A stretch of 64,000 bases of DNA from Zingiber officinale (lineage: Eukaryota; Streptophyta; Magnoliopsida; Zingiberales; Zingiberaceae), in contig NC_056004.1 in NCBI RefSeq assembly GCF_018446385.1, forward strand, positions 29,518,492 to 29,582,491, in the 5' to 3' direction. The notes below the pieces were generated by a model. That model searched no databases and was not told where the DNA came from. It worked only from the letters and a program-made list of their open reading frames with translations. Position numbers and translations under genes: made by a program. Below are positions 10,260 to 20,845 of this stretch, piece after piece; the stretch's first letter is position 1, and every line of letters begins with the position of its first letter.

Positions 10260-13200
10260 GAACTGCTGCTTTCTTTCGATGTCGCTCCCGCTTCATCGAT
10301 GCTCTCGATGCTCATTTCGGAAGAGCTTTCTTCGTATTCGTCTTGATAACTTGCCATCAACACAAGCCCGGAGAAAGCCTCAACTTTTGATTCAGATGAC
10401 GTTTCATCCCACGTCGCCTTTAAAGTCTTGTACTTGTTCGTTTGGACAACCTTCTTTCCTTTGTCCTTATCCTTGTTCCTTAGCTTAGGGCGGTTGTCCT
10501 TAATGTACCCTTCTTCATTGTAGTGGTAGCATCTGATTGCCTTTTTATTTCTACCCTATGGATGATTAGTTTTTTTTATTTAAATAATTTTTTAAAATGA
10601 TTTACCACCATTACCATTTCTTCATCGTCGAGAAAAGATTCTGACTCATGTTCGTCTCTCATTGCTTTGAAGGTGATGTTGTGCTTCGGCTCCTTCGTAC
10701 CTGCACATCTTGATTCATGCACTTCAAAAGTTGAAAATAATTCTTCTAAGGTAATAGACTCTAAGTCCTTAGAGATATAGAAGGCATCTACTAGTGATGC
10801 CCATTTTGTATTTCTAGGGAAGACATTAAGAGCGTACTTTAGCGAATCTCGGTTGCTTACCTTTTCTCCGAGATTCAAAAGTCCAGTGATGAGCTCCTTA
10901 ATCCTCGAGTGAAGTTGTGTAATCATTTCATCTTCTTCAAATCGTAGGTTGGTGAGCTGGTTATGAAGTAAGTCCCATCTCGCGAGCTTGACTTCGGGCG
11001 TCCCTTCGTGTAGCTCAAGGAACTTCTTCCAAAACTTCTTTGCTGAATTGTAGATGCCGATCTGGTTGACTTTGTTGGAGTGTATACTGAAAGCCTAAGC
11101 TTTTGTAAACATTTGTTTTGAATAAAGAATCACATTTGGTCAAATTATCTACATTTGTTTGTAGTTGTTCAATTAATTTATATTGTAGATAACATAGTAT
11201 GTGGTGTCACATATAGAAGATGATGTTATCAGTACCTTATAAATTATAAATAGTAGCTCACGACCAAAATGAAAAGGAACAAACCATTGGAAGGTCGTAG
11301 TGTAATTAGGAATTAATTTATCTTGACTATATGATTACACTAGTACACTTAGAGTGTATTGAGTAGGACCATTTGAGATTGTTTCTTTTATACTGACTTT
11401 ATAAAGGAACAAATACCTCAGTTATTATGGAAGTGTGTGCTCTTAATCCTAATATAATAACAAACACATATATTTGATATTTATTTCTTTAATTTATCAA
11501 AGGGTGAGATTTAGTTCGATGAATCAATAAACCCAATAAGTTGGGAAATGATATCACTTATAGTGTGTGTTGTTGATTATAGAAGGAAACTGTGTCCTAG
11601 AGATACTAGGTTGATAATGTCCCCAAGAGGAGCTCATAAGGATTGTCATGTTAAACCCTGCAGGTGGACTTAGTCCGACATGACGATAAGGTTGAGTGGT
11701 ACTACTCTTGGACTAAGATATTAATTAAATGAGTTGTCAGTAACTCACTTAATTAGTGGACATTCGATATCTTAAACACAGGGAGACTAACACACTCATA
11801 ATAAGAAGGAGCCCAAAAATGTAATTTGGGATTGGTACGGTAGTTCAATAATAGTTCTCTAGTGGAATGAATTATTATTGATAAAATTAAGTTGTGTGTT
11901 CGGGGCGAACACGGGATACTTAATTTTATCGGGAGACCACAACCAATTCCTCCTCTCGGTCCCTATCGTAGCCTCTTATTTATAGAGTACTATACCCACC
12001 TATACCCACCTTCTATACCCACCCAAAGGGGGCCGGCCAAGCTAGCTTAGGAACCAAGCTAGGGCCGGCCTAGGTATAATTGGCCCTAGCTTGAATCCAA
12101 GCTAGAGGGGCCGGCCAAATTAAATTAAAAAAGAAATTTTAATTTTAATTTTTATTATGTGGAAGATATAATTTATTAAAGAGAATTAAAATTAAATTAT
12201 CTCTCTTGTAAAAGATCTACAAAAGATTAAAAAAAGAGATTAGATCTTTTTCCTTATTCGTAGATTGGTGAGATATTTTATTTTCTCTTTAAAAATTATT
12301 CACATGTTGTAAAATTAAAATTATGAAAATTTCTTTTTATCAACCATGAAGAGATTTTGAAGAGAAATTTTAATTTTAAAATTTCCGGAAACAAATTAGG
12401 AAGTTTTAATTGTTGATTAAAACTTGTCTAATTTGATTTCATGATATGGCCGGCCATTAGAATTTAATTGGGGAAATTTTATTTTATTTTTCTCAATTAA
12501 ATCATGTCAAGGAAATTAAGGAAATTTTATTGTAATTAAATTTCCTAATTTGCCTAGGCCAAGGAATATAAAAGAAGGGGTGAGGGTGCCTTCATGACAC
12601 ACAACCTCTATTGTTTCTCTCCCTCTTTTGTTCCTTGGTGTGGCCGGCCATCATCATCATCCTCTCCCTCTCTTCCTCTTGTGGTGGCCGAACCTCTCTC
12701 TCCCCTTGGAGCTCTTGCGGTGGCCGGATACTACTTGGAGAAGAAGAAGAAGAAGAAGAAGGAGAGAAAGCTTGCATCTCTTGGAGCTTGGTTGGTGTTT
12801 TGTTCTTCATCCTTGGTAAAGCTTCTTTGTGGCCGAACCTAGCTAGAAGGAGAAGAAGGTGGTTGGTGGTTTCTCATCTCGGAAGATCGTTGCCCACACA
12901 GCGTCCGAGGTTAGAAGAGGAATACGGTAGAAGATCAAGAGGTTTTTCTAAAAGGTATAACTAGTAATTTTTATTTCCGCATCATACTAGTTAATTTTGG
13001 AAATAATACCAAATACAAGAGGCTTACGATTCTAGTATTTCGAATATGGTTTTCGATTTTGTGTTCTTTTGTTTTATTTTTCCTTGTGATTTGATTGTTC
13101 TTTTCGGTTAACCTAAAGTTATTTTAGGAAATTAAATATTAGCTTTCTATAAAAGGTTTGTCTAGTCGGTGGTGGTTGCTCCCATATCCAAGAAGGTCAT

Positions 13201-13608
13201 GTGCCTCGCCACGTCAGTACTGGGAACCAATTATGGAAATTAATATTTAATGGAATTAATAACTTAAGGTGACTTGGGTCGAACGTGTTAAGTTCCGCAG
13301 GAGATCCAAGTCAAAACCTAAAAGAACAAATAGATTAAGTTTTGGATCAAACGTGTTAAGTTCCGCAGGCGATCCAAAATTTAATTTAAAAGAACACATG
13401 GTAGCTAGGAAAATGTTCAGACCTTGGTACAAAATTTTTGTACAGTGGAACCTATAGGTTTTCCGAGTAGCAACCAACAGACTTCTTGTGGCGGAAGGAC
13501 GCTCAGCAGATGGAATTCTGCTTTGTCGTTTGCCACGTAGTCGGCCTGCTCCTTCTTCTTCCACTGGTATTCTTCCTTACCCTCGGGTGCTACAAAACCA
13601 AACTTCAT
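10260..13608 (-). pseudogene. Copia-type Gag (UBN2-like), split by a solo LTR
   Basis: The reading frame starts at ATG 13608 on the minus strand (MKFGFVAPEGKEEYQWKKKE). It runs to the insertion at 13479, then resumes at 11072 with IYNSAKKFWKKFLELHEGT and continues through ITQLHSRIKELITGLLNLGE to a stop at 10576-10578. The resumed part matches the plant copia Gag core. A zinc-knuckle remnant follows in another frame near 10486-10531 (CYHYNEEGYIKDNRPK), with the second and last Cys replaced. No pol domain follows: a purine tract and an LTR begin at about 10263. The element thus also looks gag-only. The 2407-bp solo LTR plus its 5-bp duplication (GACTT) is the sole cause of the central break. 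Confidence 0.8.
11073..13479 (+). mobile_element. Solo LTR, 2407 bp (copy B), TSD GACTT
   Basis: Begins TGTTGGAGTGTATACTG and ends CCAACA. The five bases on each side are identical (GACTT, 11068-11072 and 13480-13484). The two flanks are one continuous gag sequence apart from that duplication. There is no second LTR or internal sequence, so unequal recombination left a solo LTR. A sense-strand TATA box, TATAAAAG, lies at 12567-12574, which puts the start of R near 12600. A TATA-like box on the opposite strand lies near 11977-11987. The 117-codon ORF at 12611-12964 is LTR transcript sequence rich in simple codons and not a recognisable protein. Confidence 0.93.
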
Positions 13609-13758
13609 TATTAAAAGTAACTCAAAGTCGATTATAAAGAATACCTACATTCGCTTTTTCTAGCTAGAGAACTCCCCCTCGAATTTCAGTGGGTATATGC
13701 TCGGTCCGGCCATTGATTCGATACTTCGATTGGTGGTTAGTTTTCCTGAAACATCCTA

Positions 13759-13770
13759 GCTCTGATACCA
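13759..13770 (-). promoter_or_regulatory. Primer-binding site of the minus-strand gag-only element
   Basis: The minus strand reads TGGTATCAGAGC, two bases from the LTR edge at 13773. It fixes the element's orientation and marks 13773-14633 as the 5' LTR. Confidence 0.85.
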
Positions 13771-13772
13771 CT

Positions 13773-14633
13773 TGTTGGGACCCGTTGGCCGGCTAGAGGG
13801 GGGGTGAATAGCCCCTGCACAAATACAAAAACAAACAAATATTTCTCAGACTTAAAAGAACACTTGCATAAATAAAAGATAAACTAAAAGACAGAGACAT
13901 CGAAGTTTTACTTGGTACAACCGGGGAGATTGCTAATCCAAGGAAATGGAACGCACTAATATCTCCTTCAGACGAAGAAGCCTCTTTACAAAAGTGAAAG
14001 CTCAGAAAAGAAAAAGCTAAATGAAAACTGAAAGCGTACAAGTGTTGTATCAAGACTTGCTTGTTATTTTCTAGCTTCTGGACCAAGGTTGTTTTTATAA
14101 CCTTGGTCGGGGCACCTGGAAGGGTTCTAGGCCCCTGGAGTGGGATAGAATTCTATCCCCGATGCGTCGGTCAACGTCCACGTCGAACATGATAAAAATC
14201 AGGTTTCGGGAACCCGAAAGGGTTCTGGGAGCCCGGAATGGGTCCGGGAGCCCGAAATGGGTCCGGACCCTTTGCTCCTGTTCTGCTAGCCTCGGTCTGG
14301 GTCTTCCGCTCGCTTGGGTGATTTCGGCCATCCGAAATAGGATTCACCCGAACCCAACTTCCGACCTTCTCGAGCAACCTTCCACTTCGACTTCTCGTCC
14401 CTCGGAAACGCCGCGCGCCTCCTTCTTGTCCGCCCGTGTACTCTTCCGTAGCACCTCATCCCTCAAACACACCGAGCCCGTTAGCTCTCTTTCGTGTCGT
14501 CCTTCTCATTAGCTACATCTTTTTCTCGACTTCTTGTGCTCCTAAGCTCTTGCACACTTAAACATAAGGTTAAACACAACAGAACCTAACTTAACTTATT
14601 TGATCACATCAAAACAACCTTGGAGTACCAACA
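13773..14633 (-). mobile_element. 5' LTR, 861 bp, of the minus-strand gag-only element
   Basis: Plus-strand ends are TGTTGG and CCAACA. A PBS lies beside the left edge. The conserved motif GGCTAGAGGGGGGGTGAATA is at 13791-13810. Bases 14190-14260 hold repeats of a short motif resembling GGGAGCCCGGAATGGGTCCG. The five bases outside the right edge are AATAT. The left LTR of the pair (9492) is preceded by CTAGG, so no TSD is visible. Confidence 0.75.
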
Positions 14634-15358
14634 AATATTTTGCAAGGAAGAAAATTACCTTCAGATGAACAGTGTTCGAAGGCGCCTTCAAGCAGTAAAA
14701 GCGCATTCATACTGTTCATAAAAGGCGCCTTTCATGGCTATAGAAGGTGTCTTCCACAGGATAAACTTTTGGCATCAAAGCGAATAAGTGTCGGACTATT
14801 CGGGATCAAACGTGTCTAATTGAAAGCGCCTTCCATGCTCTTTATAAGGTTGATCGCCCAAAGCTTCAAGAACAACACATATACGAGCTACTACGAGTTC
14901 ATTTAAAGTTCTGAGTGCTCCGGGCTCCTGCTACGACTCCACTGCAAAGTTGCTGCAGCCGATGACTGCTCTGAGGACTTTCGATCACGGCCGGTAGATC
15001 GACATCGACATGAGCGCTCTCACTTCAATCTTTAAAGTGTCAGCATTTTTTAATTAATTACTACAAAAGAACAAGTGTAGTGTGTTGCACTTGTTCAATT
15101 TTCTTTGTACTTGATTTCCTCTTTCGGAGGTATCAGAAGAGGCCTTTAGTGGATTATCCTTCGATAGGTCCACGGGTCCTAGGTCTTGGAGTAGGAGTCG
15201 TCAAAGGCTCCGAACCAAGTAAACCGTTTGTGTCTTCTCGTGCTTGTTTTTCATGTTTTTCTTTTCCGCTGCGTACTCTACTTTGATTTTAAAACAACAA
15301 AAAGAGAATTTTAAAAATCATGTGATTCACCTCCCCCTCTCACGTGTGTAATTGGTCC
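14634..15358 (+). mobile_element. LTR fragment, plus orientation, with GAAGGCGCCTTC palindromes
   Basis: Contains the perfect palindromes GAAGGCGCCTTC (14678-14689) and AAAGGCGCCTTT (14721-14732), plus decayed relatives. Downstream are CTTGGAGTAGGAGTCGTC with CTCCGAACCAAGTAAA near 15185-15223, and a diverged ATTCACCTCCCCCTC near 15325-15339. This is the same order of parts as the LTRs at 4681 and 9492. It stops within GGTCCAA and runs directly into the next LTR fragment. Confidence 0.6.
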
Positions 15359-15872
15359 AATAGATTTCAGAAAGTTTAGAGGTCGTTCAGTGGTCAAAGA
15401 CTATATTGCTAATCAACTGATGGGTAAAATCAGTTGACTAATGGCAAAAATCAGCCCCAACTTAAAGGTTTTAAAGGAGATGTTTTAAGGAGTTTTTCAT
15501 TGTCAGTTCTTGGGGGTCTTGGAGGATAGTGTCATTGTCTTTTCAGACTATTAAGAGGCATTTCCAAGCTACAAGAGATCAAGCAAGTAAGATTTGCAAT
15601 TATAAAGTGTTATTACTTTCTTATTCATTTGTGTCTTATATTACTTGCCCTTGTTCTTGTAAGAACACAGTATAAGAGGTTTCTCTATTTTCGAAAAGTT
15701 TCCATGGAGGGATTTCTTAGTGGATGTGATCGATCATTAGGAGGTGACCTTTGGATTAGTCATCTCAAGAAGTCAAGTAAATCCCGAAGTTGTGTATATG
15801 GAGTCGAGATTGAAGTAAGGTTTCCACTGTACATTCAATGACAAACACAAAGAATTGAAGAAAAGAAATCCA
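15359..15872 (+). mobile_element. LTR fragment homologous to 6737-7258
   Basis: Parallels the right part of the LTR ending at 7298. Shared blocks include AAGAGGCATTTCCAAGCTA, ATTCATTTGTGTCTT and the stretch before the LTR end. Both ends are truncated. Its position and strand suggest that it is what remains of the 3' LTR of the gag-only element that begins near 5.4 kb. Confidence 0.65.
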
Positions 15873-18007
15873 AAATGAAAATATATTAATATCCATTTTA
15901 CTATTCACATCGAAAATAATTCTAAGCTTTATTAGTAATTTCCACAAATTCATTAATCAGTAATCTAGAGTTCAAGACTCAACTGTGACGCATTATTCAA
16001 AATTTTTCTCATTAATCAATTAGAAATCTACTTTATTCTTATTAGTTTAATATCTGATATAAAATATTAAAAGGAGGCATAATCCTCATAAATTAAAATT
16101 ATTTTTTATAGATCAATTATTCTTCCCTAAGATCTTTTTCTATATTAATCCATCTAATATAAGGGGCTAGCTCATGTAATGTGTGTGCACAATTGGCTAG
16201 TATAAATTAAAATTTTATGACATTAGCTTCTTTCGTGATAATGCAAATATAACTTAAAAGTTAAATCAAATTAAGACTGTATCGAGTTTAAAAGTTAGTT
16301 TCAGTTCATTTAAAATTTTATTTTTTAAAAAATATTGATTAATTTAGATAATTGTCTTGATTTAAAAAATTCTAATTTCATTAAACAAAAAATAATAATG
16401 GACCTACAACAACAATCACCATCACATTTCAAAAAATCAAACGGAATATTTGAAGAACATGAGTCTAATTGATTATGAAAAAATATATTATTTTGATTAA
16501 TGATCAAATTAATCAATATTTTATCAGTTTAATTTATTCAGCTTTTAGTAAAAAATCCTCTTGATTTGTTTAGTTCGAAAATATTCATTTAGTTCGGTTC
16601 AATTTAAATGATTCAATTATTAACTAATTTCTCATCCTTGCAAATATTCATTTTAGTTCGGTTCAATTTAAATGGTTCAATTATTAACCAATTTCTCATC
16701 CCTAAATATAAGTGATTAAAGTACAATTCTATTGCTTTTATAGAATAAAATCATATTAATAAATTATTTTAATTGTTCCGACGTTGAAATCAGTATATGA
16801 CTGAGCGAAAAATAAAGAACTATAGTAAAATTAAGTGAGCATAGTAAAAAAAAAACTAAAGAAATAAAGAAGTTTTGAAAATAAAAATGATGAATTAGGT
16901 GACATTAAATTTGGAATTGAATTTAGGATTGGTTTAATCCATGAAAATTTTTTATCGATCATAGACAAGGTACACCGAGCTTTAAAGGCTTGAAGCCGTA
17001 AGTACAAAGTTGAAAAGATCATCAAAGCATGAGGTAAATATCAATTTCGTTATTCGATACATTATTTAATAGAATTTTCTCATAAACCCATCTAAGTTTG
17101 TCCAAATCTAGTAAATAAATTGTTATTCCTCGGTAATTCAAGCTCAAATATCTGTGAACTACTAAGTATTCAAATAGCGATGATCAAATCAACGTGCTTA
17201 ACTTCTAAAATTCCGAATTTCAAAATTTTTCTAATGGTTGCCGAACTATAATTAGTACATATCGATATAAATGATACATATACAGATTCCTACTTCCCGT
17301 AAACAGTCATCATCAGGCAAAGGAGTCAAAATAAGGAGAAAGAGGTAGGAATCCACTTCGGTGGCTTGAATTATGAACCTGGACCACACGAAATGGATGA
17401 ATGAAGAGCATGACATAACCTAAATGACCACTAGGCATTCATCTTTGAGACCAAACTATGTACGTTGATGTGGATTTTGTAACCCACTTAGAAACAACCA
17501 CTACTATGTGCATTTTTCATGTCAGGCCTTTCAATAGAATTCACTTAGCTTCTATGTTGTTGAAATGCCTATTGTCAAGAGTCAAGTGGACATAATTTTC
17601 CATACAAATCCCATTTAGACACCATTTCTCCATAAATCCATGCCTTTTGTTCTTCCACTTTCTTTCCCTAATCTCCCACCAACACAAAATCGCCATCAAT
17701 TGCCTTTTTTTTTAAAGAAAACAAAAAATTTAAAACCTAGAGAGTTCTACAATATTACAAGGTCCTGTGGCCATGAAGAAACTTCACGAGATTCAACTAA
17801 AAGCTAAAGCTAGCTTTATCTCAAGCCAACAACCTTACAAGAAAATGAGATGTCCCGTGTTAATCAATTATCAAACAAAACTTCTACATTTACCGACTTT
17901 TCTAAATCTCGAGTCGGTCTCTTTGAGTCAGAGGAACTTTTAATTTTACAGTTTGCTTGCCTCCGAACCTTCCTGACTTTTACCGGTCAACTGCGCGTTT
18001 CAGTTGT
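15873..18007. other. AT-rich intergenic region upstream of the K+ channel gene
   Basis: No convincing coding sequence. A 63-bp tandem duplication is annotated separately at 16581-16705. The last 300 bases hold the presumed promoter. Confidence 0.6.
16581..16705. repeat. Two-copy tandem duplication, 63-bp period
   Basis: The block starting ATATTCATTT and running through TAGTTCGGTTCAATTTAAAT to TTTCTCATCC occurs at 16581-16637 and again from 16644, with about four differences. It lies 1.4 kb upstream of the channel gene. Confidence 0.8.
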
Positions 18008-18015
18008 TATATATA
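18008..18015 (+). promoter_or_regulatory. Probable TATA box of the K+ channel gene
   Basis: TATATATA followed by CTCAC, 63 bases before the chosen ATG. It would place transcription start at about 18040 and give a short 5' leader. This supports the start at 18078 over an in-frame ATG at 17850, which lies upstream of this box. Confidence 0.5.
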
Positions 18016-18077
18016 CTCACTTAGCTGATCCACAACATATAGCTCATCATTCATTAATCCAAACATTGAAATTAAGC

Positions 18078-20562
18078 ATGCTAGAATCGCACCTCCATCT
18101 CTCCGGCCCTGGTGCCTTCCACGACGACGGCGACGACACTAGCAACTACAGCTTCTCCGGCGAACTCTTGCCGTCGCTGGGAGCCAGCATCAACCGGTCG
18201 GCTAATCCGAGGAAGTTCATAATCTTGCCTTATGATCCACGTTACAGGTACCCTCACAAATCTTCTACGAAGGAAATTATATATCAAGCATTGATGATTT
18301 TTATTTGCTCAGGGCATGGCAGATGTTCCTAATTCCGCTTGTTATTTACTCGGCGTGGATTTGCCCGTTCGAACTCGCATTCTTAAGATACTTGCCTTCG
18401 AAACTCTTGTGGCTCGAGAACATCTTGAACAGCTTCTTCGCCGTCGATATCCTTCTGACCTTTTTTGTTGCTTATCTCGATCCTAGATCCTATCTCTTGG
18501 TTGATGATCCAAAGAGAATTGCAGCTAGGTTAGTGTTTATATATATATATCTAGATTTTGAGTTCTGTTGCCTCCGGACACGATGAACACCATGCATTTT
18601 GCAGATACTTGTCCTCCTGGTTCATCTTCGACATCTTGTCTACTGTTCCATTTCAAGCAATCAGCTTTCTCTTCGAAAGCAATGACAATGTTCTTGGCTT
18701 TAAGATACTGAATATGCTCAGGCTATGGCGGCTCCGGAGGGTTAGTTCCTTATTCTCGAGGTCAGCGAGCATACACGTATACTTACTCCCAAGTGTTCTT
18801 GAAACTTGCATAAACTGATATTTTTCTTCCAAAATATATACAGGATCGAGAAGGATATCAGATTCAACTACTTCTGGACTCGATGCACAAAGCTGGTCTC
18901 CGTAAGCATCCGAACTCTTCTTCCTGGACGAATTGTAGATCAGATATCCTTTATATATATATAAATTTTTGGCGCTCACAGGTGACTGTCTTTGCCGTGC
19001 ATTGCGCCGGGTGCTTCAACTATCTAATCGCCGATCGGTACCCGAACCCAAGCAGAACATGGATAGGCGCAGCGATGCAGGACTTCCGATCGCGGAGCCT
19101 GTGGACGAGATATGTTACTGCAATGTATTGGTCCATGACGACCTTAACAACCACCGGCTATGGAGATTTGCATGCGGAGAACACGGAGGAAATGTTATTT
19201 GACATCTTCTACATGTTATTTGATCTCGCCTTGACTTCCTACATCATCGGCAACATGACCAACCTCATCGTCCACGGCACCAGTCGCACTCGAAACTTCG
19301 TACGTGCCATAATTACATCATGGTTTACAGTACAATGAAACTTCATTTGGACAGACATTTAATTGATCTGCTAGCCGGTTTTGTAACAGAGGGACACAGT
19401 CCAGAGTGCTTCCGAGTTTGCAGCCAGGAACCAGCTGCCGAAGCACATCAAGAACCAAATGCTGTCCCACATTTGCTTGAGGTTCAAGACCGAGGAGCTG
19501 AAGCAGCAACAGATCTTGAGCAATCTCCCAAAGGGAATTCGATCCAGCATAGCCTGCAACTTGTTCTTCCCAGTTGTGCAGAGAGCATGCCTCTTCCATG
19601 GAGTTCCCTTCGACTTCCTTTACCAACTCGTTCCCGAAATGGAGGCTGAGTTCTACCCGCCGAGGGAAGATGTCATACTGCAAAATGAGGCACCCACTCA
19701 CCTCTACGTACTGGTATCCGGAGCAGTCGTGAGTAAATTAAAGAAAGCTTTTAGTTGATTTCATTACACATTCACCGAGTCCATGTAGAATTAATTAATT
19801 GTAAGTTGGTCTACAGGATTTGAGAACAAAGACCGATGGAAATGAGCAGATTTGTGCGAGGCTCACTACAGGAGATGTCTTTGGGGAGGGAGCAGTTCTA
19901 AGCGGCACGCCACAGCCATATGCCGCACGCACCGTTGAGCTCTCACAGATTTTGAGGCTGAGCAGCGATACATTCTTAACCATGCTCCGAGAGAATGTCG
20001 AAGTCAGTAAAATTATCGCGAACAACCTTTTAAAGGTAGTGTTATTTGCCATTACCTTTCTAAACCCTCATCAGCCTACAAAAGTAGCCTCTCACGCTTC
20101 TTTTGTGCTTCTGCAGAAACTGAAACCGGCAGATGAGGAAACCGATGAAATGATCAACGATCCACATTCAGCTAATGGGATACCCGAATTCCATATTCAT
20201 GAACAACGAGTTCATGAAAAGATCAACAGAGACAACTGTTCAAAAGGCGCTGTTACTTCAGCTTGCAGAAAACGGGCCATCATTCACATGGCATCCAGAA
20301 TGCCACCGAGTGCCAGAGAACAGATTGGGAAGCTCATCAACTTACCTGATTCTTTGGAAGAGCTCTTCAAAATTGCAGGCAAGAAAAAAGGACGATTGGC
20401 TAGTTTTTACTAAACTGTGTAATATAGTGTTTGAGCTCAGTTCTGTCCCGTGCAGGTGAAAAGTTTGGCTGTCGAGAGCCGTCGAAGGCGGTGAGCCAAG
20501 ATAACGCAGAGATCGATGACATCGAAGTCGTTAGAGACGGAGATCATTTGTTTCTGCTATAG
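18078..20562 (+). CDS. KAT1: KAT1-type inward-rectifying Shaker K+ channel, nine exons, 614 aa
   Basis: Exons: 18078-18247, 18313-18528, 18605-18760, 18844-18901, 18982-19299, 19390-19728, 19817-20035, 20117-20378, 20456-20562. The sum is 1845 nt with every phase consistent. The product is a plasma-membrane voltage-gated K+ channel subunit. S1-S3 span about residues 57-150. The S4 sensor is [10 protein letters not shown] at 166-175. The pore has TTTGYGD with GYGD at 259-262, and the Thr before GYGD fits KAT1/KAT2 better than AKT1-type pores. S6 is followed by a C-linker, a cyclic-nucleotide-binding-like domain (about 375-475) and a C-terminal KHA domain ending GDHLFLL. There are no ankyrin repeats, again as in KAT channels. 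At 614 aa it is somewhat shorter than Arabidopsis KAT1 (about 677). All introns are GT-AG except the last (20379-20455), which must use GC-AG. KAT1-type function is mainly guard-cell K+ uptake. KAT1 versus KAT2 orthology is not settled here. Confidence 0.93.
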
Positions 20563-20743
20563 TTTGGCAGAGTAACTTCCATGATACTTAGTTTAACCTT
20601 AGATAGGTTTAATTTTCCAGTTCTAACCTTGAAATTTACATCACTTTGTACGAAGATGTGAATATAAAATTTCATTGTTTGTGGAAAAATTGATGATTTT
20701 GACCGATTTTGGGTAGAGGTTTGCTATTTTTACCAAGTTTTAT

Positions 20744-20749
20744 AATAAA
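20744..20749 (+). terminator. Possible polyadenylation signal of the channel gene
   Basis: AATAAA, 182 bases after the stop codon and 97 bases before the next gene's start codon. Plant signals are weak, so this is only a candidate. Confidence 0.3.
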
Positions 20750-20845
20750 TAATTATTTCTTTAAGTGGGCGAGAGAAAAAAAAGGGGAAGATTTACTTTC
20801 TCTCTGATCTTACGCTGCAGAGGAAAGGTAGATGAAGCCAAGAAA

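Noticed and set aside
12611-12964. 117-codon ORF in the sense orientation of solo LTR B, with relatives in copies A and C
   Set aside because: It lies wholly inside the LTR, is made of simple Ser/Glu/Arg-rich codons, has no domain, and is broken in the other copies.
17850-18077. In-frame N-terminal extension of the KAT1-like protein from ATG 17850
   Set aside because: The extra 76 residues have no similarity to the family N-terminus and lie across a likely TATA box at 18008; the start at 18078 fits family length.
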